Counted from the stretch's first letter, positions 33,326 through 45,434 are shown. The stretch is DNA of 64,000 nucleotides from Spodoptera frugiperda (GCF_023101765.2 NC_064236.1:20830571-20894570), one strand, 5' to 3'. Notes: generated from the sequence alone by a model not told the origin. Translations and numbers: made by a program.

Positions 33326-33599
33326 ATTAATAAATTAATTCAATAAGTAGAATAAGTTCATTCATCTTGTTTCTAAATTCAAATTTAAAACAATGACCCT
33401 AGCTCATTCCTTAAATTTTTTTCGTAATTCTCACCATTTAAATTGTTGGATGAAAAGTAGGGTCCAATCAAATAATTAATTATGATACCCCTGCAAACAT
33501 TTGAATTAAAACCGCGATGCGCTAACGATGGTTTGCTTTTTTCGGATTTTGTTGACTTTTTTGGTGCTAATAATGGATATTGTGATAGATCCAGCACAC

Positions 33600-33760
33600 T
33601 ATCGAACTACTGTGGGGCAATGGTTGGATACCTTGGTTCCCAGGTGTTTATTGGCACGGGGTCCAACTACATGGCAAGCGCGGTGTCCAGTATCTAACGC
33701 TGGTTGATTTTTACATGAAGTCCCTTTTTTATGCAGAGGGAATTGGCAGAATATCGAAAT
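33600..33760 (+). pseudogene. Mariner-like transposase C-terminus (right arm copy)
   Basis: RTTVGQWLDTLVPRCLLARG and TTWQARCPVSNAG are the opposite-strand counterpart of 33126-33325, with more substitutions and an in-frame stop. Confidence 0.6.
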
Positions 33761-34497
33761 TCTTCTCCAAAACATAGTGACGAAATAAAACGCATATTCA
33801 GCCCAAGAGTGAACGTCATAGGGATAAGGAAGTGTGTTCGGGCATGTATTCGTCGTAGGGAAGATCATTTTGAACAAAATTTTGCAAACTCGTCATTCCC
33901 ATATCTTGAGTGTCATTTGTATTTGGTATTTGTGTTTAATTATTTACCATTATAAGTTATTTTTGACCATTCATTCACAAACCGTTGTTTTTGAAATTTT
34001 CTCGCGCTTTTCTCTTTACACTCTACTTATCATCAATTAATTCATTTGTTTTTGGGAATATTGTAAATAATTTTACGTTTCTGGGTAGCTAATAAACCAA
34101 GGAAGTTTTTCTAATAGTTTGTACGCTTAGTGTCATATATTTTTTTCGAAATAAGTCCAGTTATCTATTGACCAAATTAGTGAAACAAAACAAAATTTCA
34201 TAGGAAATTACTTGCTATTTTAAAACAAATGATATTTCTGCCATTATCAGTATTTATAAATTATAACTGATGTATTGGCAACTGATTAAAACTAAGATAA
34301 CTAAAATCCAACCAGTATTTTTTTATTTATTAATGTTTTTTTGTAATCAAATCGGGATTTTTTTACCAAAACCAAAAATGTTGAATATCTCAGAAACTAG
34401 CCACTTTCCGCCCAAGGACCTCAGGGCTATTTTTGTAGGAAATTAGTTGTATTATCACCTCCCGAGAGGAATACGTCGAATTCAAAGTCACCCTGTA

Positions 34498-34748
34498 TAT
34501 AAAAGTTATAAAATAACTTGGTTTTACATAGTGTTTGTATGAACGACAAAGTTATATTTGCGGTTTTTGAAAATGTTTAATTTCTTAAAAACTTTTTTTA
34601 TCTCGTTCAAACCAATTTTCGTTGTTAGTTTCTATTGAAATTTACAGCATATATTTTTTATAGTTTTCATTTTTCGCTCTCATTTTTCCACTTTGGAAGT
34701 GTCTAACTTTCAATCGGTTGATTTTGACGAAAAATGGTTTTAGGAACC
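34498..34748. other. Short spacer between mariner foldback and piggyBac
   Basis: This AT-rich stretch has no ORF or repeat recognised. Confidence 0.45.
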
Positions 34749-34869
34749 TTAACCCTTAATTTGGCACCGATAAAAATGTTTAAAATATATGAATTTGACA
34801 ATATCATGGCTTCAGGGGTATCTTATAGTGTCTTGGAAAAATGAAAAAAAAATCTACAATAGTCCACTG

Positions 34870-34960
34870 TTGGGAAAAGTGGTGTCCGTCACAGCGGACA
34901 TTGCCAATTACTGAGAAATTAATGGTCAGATTTATATGTTCGCTGAGGCGGACACTGCCA
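34870..34960. promoter_or_regulatory. piggyBac subterminal palindromes, 3' side
   Basis: TGTCCGTCACAGCGGACA (34886-34903) and CGCTGAGGCGGACAC (34942-34956) are followed by TTGCCAATTA / CTGCCAAATTA. They are repeated at the other end and are likely transposase binding sites. Confidence 0.65.
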
Positions 34961-35058
34961 AATTAGGGAAAAATAAAACCATAATTATTTTTATGTTTTT
35001 TTATTAAAGAAAAATACAAAAATGAACATTTTAGTACTAATTGATACCGAAATACACT

Positions 35059-36955
35059 TTATTTTGTATGAAAATTTAAAAAACAATTTCTGGGTGCTTT
35101 TCCTGTTACAAAACATAATCGTGTATTGCATTTTATGCAATAAACTACAGTTTTCTTTTGACAGAACCTGCAGCGCCCTTCTTCCATGGTGGAAGGGAAA
35201 TGTCCTGTATTATCATATTTTAATGGACTCAAAGGGCGGGGTGCTTGGGGTTTCTTTATTTTGACTGATTCAGTCTGTTTTCGTTTAGCTGACCTGTTTG
35301 ACTTACACAATAACTCGTAAACATCAAATCTAAACACTTTCAAAGGTTTCTTACACTTTAAGTTGTCGGAATGTTTTTGGCGGTACAATAGCCAAGCATT
35401 ATTTATGCAAATATCAATCATCTGTGCAAATATAACTAAATACCACCTCCTGCTTTTGAAAGGGGTTTTGTATAGTGATATAAGCATATCTGAGAGATCA
35501 ACACCTCCCATATGTCTATTATATTGGCGCACGATCTGTGGACATTGGACATCAACTTTGGCTTTTACGTCTTTGGAATATCGGCGTATATTTTCTATAG
35601 GCTCACTTGCTACAAAAGAACTAATAAATGTGACAGCCTTATTGTCATTCCAACGAAGAACAGCTAATCGGTTTTTATTACATACTGCTTCTACAAAATG
35701 TCCTCGAGGTTTCTTTCTCATGGCTTTTTCAGTAGGCAAAACTTTTTCTGCTCCTCGAAGGCGATTGCCTCGAATAGTACCTAAGGCAAAAACACCATAG
35801 TTTTCTCGGAGAATAAATAGCAACTCTGGTGAAGAAAAAAGTTATCGCAAAACACGAAAGATGGTTTTTGGGAAATACTTTGACATAATGCTATAACCAC
35901 CTGAGCACCAAAACCTAGAGACAATTCTTCTTCAGTGAACTTATGGTTGCGAAAAGTATCGTCACCTCCATAAAGCACAAAATCATAAATTATCCCGGAA
36001 ACTCCGGCCCTTACAAAATTTTTGAATCCCCATTTGTTGGGTTTATCTTTCATATATTGTTTTCTCTTACCGGCCTTAGTCCCTTTATATGCAATCATCA
36101 TTTCATCTATACTAAATTTTGTCTCTTTTTTTGTTGTTTCAGACAATTTTGTCGTATTTGCTCTACGACTGGACGAACTTTGAAATATTTGTCTCCATCG
36201 TCCATGGTATTGTCAACAAAATGTAAATATCTTCGTATCAGCTGATATCTTTTCAAAGACATTATATCTGCGACATTACCATATCTAAATTTTTCTGACC
36301 AATAATCAAGATAAGAAGGCATTACTACAATCCCCATAAGAACATGGATAGCTAAAAAGTCTCTAAATTCTTCGTCGGTTAGTTGAATTGACTTGCCGGT
36401 TTGTTGGACTGAATATAAGTTTGTCTGCTCTACAATATTAGTAAGAATATCTTGAGAAAAAAAAAGGTGAAAGAAACTTAAAGGTGAATCATCTTCTGGC
36501 AGGTCTATGTAATTATTATCCTCACCCTCTTCTATTGTCGCTTGGTGACGGAATTGAGCTACTCTCCAATTGTAAGTCAGCTGAAATTTTTTGGCTTTTT
36601 TTGGTCTTTTGGCTTTGACTGTGGGCGGTTTCCTAGATCTTGTTTTTCGTGGTACTAATGAAGAAGCTATTGGTGTTATAGGCGTTGCAGGTAATGAAGG
36701 AATAGCAGATAGAGATGGAACATTTTCATAAATGGAGTTGCCAATTTCACGCACGATAGAATCCGGTATAATATCAGTATCTTCGGAGTTTAATTCTTCG
36801 TCATCGGATGTATCTATTGTTAGGTTAGCAAGGGAGGATGCAATTGATGGCGCAGGAGAAGACAGCGGGGTGGAAGAGTTAGTACGTGCATCGTGCAATT
36901 CTGTTTCAGAATCTGATATTTCGCTAGCATCGGAAGGTGCATTTTCATTCGGCAT
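35059..36955 (-). pseudogene. piggyBac transposase, two frameshifts
   Basis: Three overlapping minus-strand frames (36955-36107, 36146-35781, 35823-35059) together cover a full protein. Pieces: acidic/Ser-rich N-terminus (about 100 residues), basic KTRSRKPPTVKAKRPKK, FFSQDILTNIVEQTNLY and LHFVDN; then FSIDEMMIAYKGTKAG (first Asp) and FVFCDNFF (second Asp); then YNRHMGGVDLSDML (third Asp) and a C-terminal Cys-rich finger (CRFCQKKTVVYCIKCNTRLC). Shifts lie near 36130 and near 35810, where short overlaps occur. All three catalytic Asp contexts survive, so decay is slight. Confidence 0.88.
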
Positions 36956-37019
36956 TAAAACAATAATAGCAGTACTTAGAACTCACCACCATAAGCACAC
37001 AAGCAAAAGCACACACATT

Positions 37020-37457
37020 TTGGCGTTGTCCGCCGCAGCGGACATAGTAATAAAGTCGTACTTTTCTAAGCAATTGGCAATGTCCGCTGTGACGGACAAA
37101 GCATTTTAGTTACAAATAAACATCATAAAAATGTAATAAAGTGCGTATGTTTTTGTAAATAGTGATTGACATGTTAATTATCTAATAAATAAATCTATAT
37201 TTTAGTTAATTTTTGCACAAAAAATAAGAAAAATAATTATAAATACCTTGAGCAAAACAGGTGGCCGCCTTTTCGCAGACATTTTGTGTCCAAACTGACA
37301 TTTGCAGTGTTGCCACAGTCATTATTATTTTTTTTACGATTTGTTTATGGTATAAATAAACATTTAGTCAATTAAAAATCGATGAACATGAAATAAAAAC
37401 TTGGCAGGATTTATTTGAAATAAGTGTCCGTCACACCGGACATTGTCAAATTAAGGG
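37020..37457. promoter_or_regulatory. piggyBac 5' end with subterminal palindromes
   Basis: TGTCCGCCGCAGCGGACA (37028-37045), TGTCCGCTGTGACGGACA (37080-37097) and TGTCCGTCACACCGGACA (37425-37442) occur between the transposase start and the left TIR. This interval is also where the transposase promoter should lie. Confidence 0.65.
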
Positions 37458-37508
37458 TTAATGCCTTTTTTAAAGACCTACCCATAGACACCCATCACGG
37501 TAATGTTA

Positions 37509-37695
37509 GGCCAGCCGTACACGGACGGCTTCAAGCAGTTATAACCGACTGCTTGAAGCCGCGACTGCGCGATGAACTATAGCCATTCATTCGCTGCCGT
37601 ACACACGACTGCTCGAGCCGTCGCGAACACTTCAAGCCGTCAACAGCTTCAAGCAGTCGACGCCGACCGCTCGAGCAGTCCGTGTACGGCCGCCC
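37509..37695. mobile_element. Harbinger-like MITE, 187 bp
   Basis: TTA flanks both sides (37506-37508, 37696-37698). The ends GGCCAGCCGTACACGGAC and GTCCGTGTACGGCCGCCC are inverse with small differences. The interior repeats CTTCAAGCAGT / ACTGCTTGAAGC and CTCGAGC words. The 3-bp TTA duplication suits PIF/Harbinger. Confidence 0.72.
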
Positions 37696-37699
37696 TTAG

Positions 37700-38138
37700 C
37701 TGAAAAAAAAATATTTTTTGAATCAGTTCCATGTATGGAGTCCTTTAATTTTTAAATTTAATATTTTTTTATTCAAAATTCGAATAGCGGTTATCGAAAT
37801 ACATCAACCTACAGAGTTTCAACTATGTAGGCCCAACAGTTTCAGAAATAAATGGCTGTGACATACGGACGGACGGACGGACGGACGGACGGACAGACAG
37901 ACAGACAGACATGACGAATCTATAAGGGTTCCGTTTTTTGCCATTTGGCTACGGAACCCTAAAAACTATCAACATTCGTTCTATATTTAGACTTAAGATG
38001 TCGTTGCAAGTACTATACTGAATTGCGTAACGTAATATTTTTCTTCTTGAACTCACAAAATTAATCATATCTTTTGATAGAGTGAACCGATTTCGATGAA
38101 ACAAAAACTAAGTTATACCTCAAGTTACGTAATTTTTG
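37700..38138 (+). repeat. Interspersed repeat with GGAC/AGAC microsatellite
   Basis: (GGAC)6 followed by (AGAC)4-5 lies at 37867-37910. It runs into a short hairpin GGGTTCCG..CGGAACCC (37927-37961) and an AAAAA tail. I recall this end type as abundant in moths. The rest is non-coding. Confidence 0.55.
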
Positions 38139-38140
38139 TA

Positions 38141-39959
38141 TACAGGGTGTCCCTGAAGTCGACGTCCAACAGGCACTAGATGATCGGCAAGGTTCTAACT
38201 GTTATCAGAAAAAAATAAAAAAAGTCCTACAGTTTTTAAATTACAGTGACTTATGTGTTATCTACGAAAAGTACACCCTGTGCCAGTCTTTTGACTCTAG
38301 TTGCTACAAATCTTTATTTTTTCGTCTGAAGTCTTCCTTACATTATCCTGAATAGTGCTTCAGTATTATGGAATCATAAATTCTTAGCCAACTGCTTTAG
38401 ATTGGAAAACATTATCAGTTTTAGACAAACCAAATACTCCGAATAAATTTTTCCCCTTACTTTAAGTGACTGTCCTGAATAAATTATGTACGGCGCTAGT
38501 AGTGGCAAATTTCACCAAAGTTGGCGCATTTAATAAGGATTCTAAAATGGTATAGCACCTAGCACATTACTTCTTAAATTCGGCACAAAAAAAAGATTTT
38601 TCAGCGAAACGGAGTTTCGATGAATTCATTTGAACTTACTAAAAATTCTTCTAGTGTACTCAAAGCATACTTTATAACTTCATATGCACTAGACAACACT
38701 TTGCACGCGATTTGTTATCATCATGTTGAAAGTCAGCGAGGATCTCTTGTCAAACAACATTGTCTGTCTACTCATGATTTCGCTTCCAGTATTCGTCGGC
38801 AATATTATCGCTAGAGGAACTGATGTTGTGCATCTCGAGCCATCGTACTCGGGATACGGCATTTTGGCTAAACACTGGCTTTTCTGCGTCGTTTTGATTT
38901 TTTTTAATTATTTTTTGTTTTGCCTGCAATTTCTTGTAACGGTGCAAATTAATTATTTATTTCTTTCTCGTCAAACTAAATAACATTCGATGCTTTATAC
39001 CCCACTTGATCACAAGGCATGATCACGTAAGTTAATCGGAGGATCCACCCAATTTTTTTTATGGTGATATGAGAAGTAATCGTTCGTAAGGACTCATGTA
39101 CACCATACCACTACCGCGTCTCCCTCGCACCGCCACCGCGTCGATATGCTGTGTACATGACTCTGCCGCGTCAGTTCCTTTTAATTTTACTACACAGTTG
39201 ATAATGTGTTTGATGCACTTTTAACATCATATTGCAATCATTCAATATTATTTAGTGAGACATGATGCACAACATCAGTTTCTCTAGCGATAATATTGCC
39301 GACGAATGTTGCAAGCGAAATCATGAGTAGACAATGTTGTTTGACAAGAGATCCTCGCTGATTTTCAACATGATGATAACAAATCGCGTGCAAAGTGTTG
39401 TCTAGTGCATATGAGGTTGTAAAGTATGCTTTGAGTACACTAGAAGAATTTTTAGTAAGTTCCAATAAATTCATCGAAACTCCGTTTCGCTGAAAAAACA
39501 AATTTTGTGCCGAATTTAAGAAGTAACGTGCTAAGTGCTATACCATTTTAGAATCCTTATTAAATGCGCCAACTTTGGTGAAATTTGCCACTACTAGCGC
39601 GGTACATAATTTATTCAGGACAGTCAATTAAAGTAAGGTGAAAATTTTATTCAGAGTATTTGGTTCCTCTAAACCTAACAATGTTTTCCAATCTAAAGCA
39701 GTTGGCTAAGAAGTTATGATTCCATATTACTGAAGCACTATTCAGGTTACTGTAAGGAAGACTTCAGACGAAAAAATAAAGATTTGTAGCAACAAGAGTC
39801 AAAAGACTGGCACAGGGTGTACTTTTTCGTGGATAACACATAAGTCACTGTAATTTAAAAACTGTAGGACATAGTTTTTTTTTATATTTTTCTGATAACA
39901 GTTAGAACCTTGCCGATCATCTGGTACCTATTGGACGTCGACTTCAGGGACACCCTGTA
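38141..39959. mobile_element. Second foldback element with TACAGGGTGTCCC ends
   Basis: TA dinucleotides flank TACAGGGTGTCCCTGAAGTC and its inverse. The arms are about 690 bp (38141-38830 and 39265-39959) with roughly 90% identity by eye. The loop 38831-39264 is unique. Both arms read MN..ELTKNSSSVLKAYF on opposite strands, with no known domain. The ends suggest mariner-type mobilisation in trans. Confidence 0.8.
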
Positions 39960-40159
39960 TAAACATTTTCAGCATTGAATTCGTAGATTTTACGTGATGT
40001 GCGCACAAACAAACAGACAAACAGACAAAAATTGAAAAAATGATGGAAATGGGTTCTGTTACTTATCTTTTCACACGCTGGCTATTTTTTTTTCAATTTC
40101 TTCAATGTACAAAAATGACTTTTCTACAGATTTATTATATGTATAGATTTTTTAACAGG

Positions 40160-40510
40160 TGATTCTGACTACTAGAGGGAACTCCTGCGTCCAAATATAA
40201 TGTGGCGCATGGAAAAACCAGGGTTGTGGTCGAAAATACATTTGGACGTCTGAAAAACTGGTGGCGATGCTTGTCCAAAGACCGCACACTCCATTAGGCT
40301 CCAGAAAAATGTGCCAAAATCATAATGGCTTGCTGCGTCTTACATAATTTGGCTATAAATTTTAATGTACCTGAGCCACAATCAGAAACAACCACAACAG
40401 CCCACCCACAAGGTACGCCTGATACCTCTGCTGATGCAAATCATGAAAATGAAAGAGGAGATGATTTGGTTAGGGGAAGGGCACTTCGCAACATTTTGGT
40501 GGCAGAATAA
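40160..40510 (+). pseudogene. PIF/Harbinger nuclease, C-terminal remnant
   Basis: RVVVENTFGRLKNWWRC (catalytic Glu context), CAKIIMACCVLHNLAIN and a terminal acidic tail ending at TAA are present. A TAG at 40295-40297 interrupts the frame. A TTTAACAG acceptor-like site precedes it at about 40152-40159. No N-terminal part is nearby. Confidence 0.75.
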
Positions 40511-40624
40511 ATAGACTTCATACTTAATTCAAGTGTTTTATTGTTTTTTCTACAAAAACCTCTTAATTTTAATTAACTACCTTAAAAACGAATTTAACCT
40601 AATCTTACCCTAATCGTCGTCTAG

Positions 40625-40811
40625 AGCGCGCGGTGTCAGAGAGTTGACGTTTTTGGGTTTTGACACGTTCGCGCGGGCAAACGGCTCGCGCTCAAAAAGT
40701 TAATATTGTAAGATTTGTAAGTGAGTTTTAGTAAGACATTTTGTGTGTTCTTGAACAATAAACGGTTAACATAATCAATGAGTCCTGATTCGCTCCCCAC
40801 CGAGGCTATAA
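40625..40811 (+). repeat. Part of a Ty3/gypsy 5' LTR with primer-binding site remnant
   Basis: An AATAAA signal (about 40758) lies near the LTR end. At 40812 TGGCTGCCCAACGTG closely resembles the tRNA-Lys primer site TGGCGCCCAACGTGGG with one extra base. The LTR start was not found. Confidence 0.5.
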
Positions 40812-40978
40812 ATGGCTGCCCAACGTGTGTAGGCATTTCGTGTCGTGTATTACGGAGTGCAGTACGCGAAATAACTTGCAACGATCACAAAAGTGACCGT
40901 AGGGGACTATTATCGAACCTAGGAGTGCATTCGTCAGAAGAAAACTCGGACTCGAGTGGCGCCGCGAGCGCGGCCGCC

Positions 40979-41745
40979 ATGAACATTACAATGTCTCAAG
41001 AAACTCTCGCTAGCTTTATAGCATCAATACAACAAACTCAGAACGACTTCTGCCAGCAGCTGATCCGAGAAGTACGCTCATCGACGCCGCATAACATCTC
41101 CGAGGACCAAGCCCAGCAAACATCATTTGTTGTTGGCGCGAACGGAAACTTCGCGAAATGTGCCTCTCGTTATGGCGGACGCGCGGACGAGTCGTTGGAT
41201 AATTTTTTGGACGCCGTGAGTACTTACAAAGACTGCGTTAATGTATCTGATGTGAATGCTCTCCGTGGTTTTTCAATGTTATTTGAAGGACCTGCTGCAG
41301 TTTGGTGGCAAGGCGTGAAGCAATCAACTAGCACGTGGTCAGAAGCTCTCACCAGAATAAAATGCGCCTTCGGTGAACATGACCCGCCACATCGCCTTTA
41401 CCGGAAACTTTTCAGTCTTGTTCACCAAGAAGATGAAAACACAGACTTCTTTATTGCTAAGGTACATGCATTATTAGCCGAATTCCCAAAGGACGACCTT
41501 TCAGAGAAGGTCAAATTGGATATCTACTTAACACGCGCATCAGGAAACGCGTGACGAGAGAGTGCGTGAATACCTTCGACGAACTGCTCCACAAGGCACG
41601 ACAGGTCGAAGATTCTGTAAGAGAAGTGCATAACAACAAGCACTCAGCGTCGAAGGCATCATTGTCGTCATCGAGTGCAGTAGGCTGCGCGTCTTCGGTC
41701 GATTCGTCCATCGGCGCCAGCGGGGGTGTCGCACAGTGGGCTGGG
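40979..41745 (+). pseudogene. gag: Ty3/gypsy gag (capsid) remnant
   Basis: The probable start is ATG at 40979 (MNITMSQETLASF). Capsid marks are ADESLDNFLDAVSTYKDC, ALRGFSMLFEGPAAVWWQGV, CAFGEHDPPHRLYRKLFSL and DKLDIYL-like helices, the retrotransposon Gag domain also found in Arc-type proteins. The first frame stops at 41552. VNTFDELLHKARQVEDSV continues in another frame to about 41740, where sequence breaks off before any zinc knuckle. Frame-extended codons upstream of 40979 cross the primer site and are not real. Confidence 0.72.
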
Positions 41746-41829
41746 ATTACAAAGTTTGGACTTTTTTTTTTTATTTTTTTTTTTATATATTTGGTATCTA
41801 GGTATAATATTATTATTTTATCATCACTG

Positions 41830-42295
41830 TGGTGATGATCGAGACACTGCTCAGCACACGCTTGTCCTGAATGGCTCGGTGAGCGTCGCGTTCTTGTCGA
41901 AGTAATCGGTCATAACCTTTGCTTACCGACAGTCATTTCGGCTATGCTATCAGATCCAACAACATGGCAGGCCGTAGTCACCTTCTGTGAAACCGTTATG
42001 TTTCAAAAGGAAACTGCAGAGAGGGATCGAGAAAGGATGGACCCAACTCGGAGAGAAAGGCGGCGTGGTACGAATCGCCGTAGAATTTAACACCGAAAGA
42101 TAGGACGCGGTAACAATGAAATGAGTGTCACTGGCAAGTTCGTTCACTCGAGTACTCAGCGACCTTCTTGTTTTCAGGGAAGGAGTGTGAGTGTGGTTTT
42201 AGTCGGTAAGAGTCCGACATAACCTGCTGTCTGGCGTACATCGTAAGACAAAAGGTATCCATGACGATTTCCACACGTTAAAAAAAAAAAGGTAT
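41830..42295 (+). mobile_element. R1-clade non-LTR 3' fragment
   Basis: On the plus strand, codons in shifting frames read DDRDTAQHTLV and WQAVVTFCETVMFQKETAE with an RRERRRGTNRR end. That is the C-terminal CCHC-to-tail region of the same family as 45972. It is followed by 3'UTR and an A-run (42279-42291). It is truncated on the 5' side and directly abuts the gypsy fragment. Confidence 0.72.
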
Positions 42296-43081
42296 TATTT
42301 ATAAACTTTTTCATTAGGAACTTTTTTTTATTTAACTAGTAGTTTGAGAGATATAGCCATTTGTATTTTGAATAAAAAAAAAATGTTTTATAATTCGCAG
42401 TCGTTTGTTTTGACACATATTTCCGAGAATTTAGTGATAAGAGTGCACGTACACAACCACAAGTTATGACGTGTCGTAACGTGATTGGTGCATCAACATA
42501 GCACAAGATATTCAGTTGCATTCAAATCCACTTCAATGTTCTATTATTATCCAACGTAAGGCAGTTGTCCCACCGGCAACGATGAACGAGTAACGAGTAG
42601 AGCTAGAACTAGAAACGAGTAAAGCGAGACGTGGCGAGCGAGTGTGTAGTTCTGATATTTGTGTAGCTCGGCTACAAGCGAGTGTGCGAGTGTGGCGGGC
42701 GGGCGGGCGATTACTCGCTTCACTCGCTCGCGGCAGTCAAGCGTACAGTCAGCAAAGAGTATAATAAGTATAGTTTTATTTCATTAATTGTCATTAAGCA
42801 AAAAGTATTTAGTTACATGCCAGTATTAATGTATTTCATTATTACCAAATAGTATGCATATACTATTTGTACAAAAATAAAGGGAAAAAAAATACGATTT
42901 TGATTTTTTTAAAGTACGATTTCTTATCTGTGACCGGTGTTCTTAACGGGAATGCAAGACAATCTGTAACCGGTGTCAAATAATTACATTACTAATAATA
43001 ATAAAGTTAGTAGGTACTTAGAAATAAATAAATATTACTGACAGTCAGTGTTGCGGCCTCATACACGTTTTTCCAATAAAA

Positions 43082-44974
43082 ATGGATGAGTTTTATATTG
43101 AATGTGTCCGACAGTATCCGTGTCTTTGGGACACAAAACTCATGTCATATAAACAATTAGACGTGAAGGACGTAGCTTGGAAAGACATTTCAAAGAAAAT
43201 GAACATAGAAAGTGGTAAGTTTTTTATTTAACATCAGTCTAACACAACATATACCTATAGTTAAATCAATATCCAGTTTGCAGAGTCTAATGTAACTTAC
43301 ATTAGACTATGTATTATCCTATCAGAATCTAATACATTTTGCACACGGTTATTTTGCCACGAAGTTGTTCCAATGGAATTAAAATATTCCTTGAAATATT
43401 CTCTCACAAGAAAGCCGTCTTCAAAATCTGCTGAGTTTTGTCCAGATACCTCGGAGTAATTGCCTGACAAAACTGACTGTGAAGGCGCCTGTTCGATTTC
43501 ATTGCGTAATACATAGTTATGTTGAACGCATGCAGCCTTTACAATTTTTTTGGCGGTACTTATTTTAACATCTAATGGCCTAAAAAAGATACGCCATTTG
43601 TGCACCAACATACCAAACGCACTTTCTACCATTCGGCGTGCTCTGCTCAGTCTATAATTAAATATTAACTGATCTTTATCCAACCTTTCATGATCAGGAT
43701 ATGGTTTTAATAAATGTGTCATCAACGGAAATGCACAGTCACCAATAAAAACATAAGGCTGAGGCAAACCTCCTTCATATAGGGGTCCATCTGCGGGTAA
43801 TCTCGATTCATTGTTTTGCAACGCATTGTAGAAATTACTATCTTTGAATATTCCGCTGTCACTGTATCTGCCCATTGATCCAACATCGATCATTATAAAT
43901 CTTACATGGGCATCAGCAATTGCTAACAGTACAATCGAAAATGTTTTTTTGTAGTTAAAGTACTGTGATCCTGACTTACGGGGCGAAAAAATTACCACGT
44001 GCTTGCCATCAATTGCACCAAGGCAATTATTGAAATTCCACAAATCATAAAAGTCTTTTGCTATAACTTTCCATTCGGGTTCAGTAGGGAGTTTCATTAC
44101 TTTTGGCTGCAACTTGATCCATAAAGATTCACATACTACTGGTATTATTTCGGAGAGAGTAGAACGGCCTATTCTATAGCTTTTTGACAATGCTGTATAT
44201 GTAGTTCCGGTTATAAGATATCTAAAAATAAATAAAAATATCAAATAATATTAGTTAATAACATTTGTAAATTAATTTTGATGTGGTGTGTTATAATTAT
44301 TTGTTTTATTTACAGGTACACAGGCAAAATTAAAATGGAAGAATTTGCGAGACACGCACCGTGAAAAAATAAAAAAAATCAAGAAGACAACAAGTGGACA
44401 ATCACAAAGAAAAATAAAACCATGGAAGTACATGAGTCACATGGAGTTTTTGCTTCCATATATGACAAATGGGGAACGCGATACAAATGTTCCACCACAT
44501 CCTGATATTTCGACAAGTTTCGAGGAAGCAACTAATACAGATTCAGCAGATACAGCTCCAAAAATAATGAAAAAAGATGAAATAATTAATAATGACGACG
44601 ATTTATTAAATTTTTTAAAGGATATGGATGAAAATCGAGCTAAACGAACTGCGCAGAGGGATGAGTTGCGTAAAGAAGTACTAACATCAAGTGATCCTTT
44701 AAAAGCTTTTTTTGATTCAATGTATCATAGTACAAAGCAGATGCCGGAGTATTATCAAAGAACCATAAAAAGAAAATTATTTAAATTGGTAATGGATGCT
44801 GAAGACAATATTGCCAATAGTAACTATTCATATACCGGTTTCTACCCAAACGATTATTCTTACAACTCTCGCCCTTCTACGAGTCAGACAAATTTTTCTT
44901 CTGGACACGATTGTGCCTCACCTGAACCCGGCTGGTGTGCAGCAAATTGGAATTGGAGTACATACTACTCGTAG
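43082..44974 (+). CDS. MADF-BESS DNA-binding protein of Harbinger (two exons)
   Basis: Exon 1 is 43082-43214 and exon 2 is 44316-44974, joined by GTAAGT and TTTACAG (phase 1) to give 263 residues. The N-terminal MADF domain (about residues 4-90) shows FYIECVRQYPCLWD, VAWKDISKKMN and LKWKNLRDTHREKIKK. A C-terminal BESS-like block (about 190-225, PLKAFFDSMYHSTKQM) follows. Such Myb/MADF-like proteins partner the Harbinger nuclease and bind element ends in the nucleus. Its intron contains the nuclease's second exon on the other strand. No stop or shift is seen. Confidence 0.87.
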
Positions 44975-45434
44975 CCAAAACGAAGAGATCCAAGATTCAA
45001 TTTCTGCCGCTGAAATAACTCCAAGCGATGGAGCCTTACCTTAATGTAATGACGAGACACTCTCTTGTACCAATAGCTTCTCTATAATTTGTATTTTCTT
45101 TTTTAATGTCATCTTCTATTAAACTATGCAAATATTCAAACTCGTCTCTTGTCATTCTAAAATATGTGCGAAAGCCATGATTTGTTAATTCATAGAATAG
45201 TTTGAATTCACTGCATTCTTTTCTAAAATAATTAATCTTTTCCATCCATATTCTTCTTTTTTTCTTAATTTTTTCCTTACGTTTATTCAGAATTGCCGCA
45301 GCCACTACATAAATCCTATCATAGAATTCATCATCATCGTCGTCTGAACTAGATAACAATGATAATTCAAACGAATTTTCGATATTCGTATGTACTGTCG
45401 AATTCTTTTGGTAATACTTATTTTCTTTTCGCAT
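43297..45434 (-). CDS. HARBI1-like: PIF/Harbinger nuclease (transposase), two exons
   Basis: Exon 1 is 45434-45040 and exon 2 is 44221-43297, with GTAAGG donor and TTTTTAG acceptor, phase 2, giving 439 residues. The N-terminal helix region shows FYELTNHGFRTYFRMTRDEF and the junction VITLR-YLITGTTYTALSKSYRIG. The DDE_Tnp_4 core has CLGAIDGKHV (first Asp), YVFIGDCAFPL (second Asp) and RRMVESAFGMLVHKWR (Glu). It is close in design to HARBI1. The intron (44222-45039) contains exon 2 of the MADF gene on the opposite strand. The true start may lie slightly upstream; MRKENKYYQK is the first in-frame Met. Confidence 0.88.

Larger units (their letters stand above)
29583..34497. mobile_element. Foldback mariner-like element (TACAGGGTG ends)
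   Basis: The left end TACAGGGTGACTTTGAATTC and the right end CACCCTGTA are inverse, with TA on both sides. Inverse homology runs inward several hundred bases (29583-30236 plus 33126-33325 against about 33600-34497). Both arms encode the same C-terminal transposase segment in opposite directions. So two mariner 3' ends were joined head to head, the N-terminal half lost, and a MULE (30237-33117) later entered the left arm. Confidence 0.75.
34753..37457 (-). mobile_element. piggyBac element, 2.7 kb
   Basis: TTAA lies on both sides (34749-34752, 37458-37461), with terminal CCCTTAATTTG and CAAATTAAGGG. Subterminal 18-base imperfect palindromes TGTCCG-N6-CGGACA recur at both ends. It holds one minus-strand transposase gene. 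Boundaries are exact. Confidence 0.93.
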
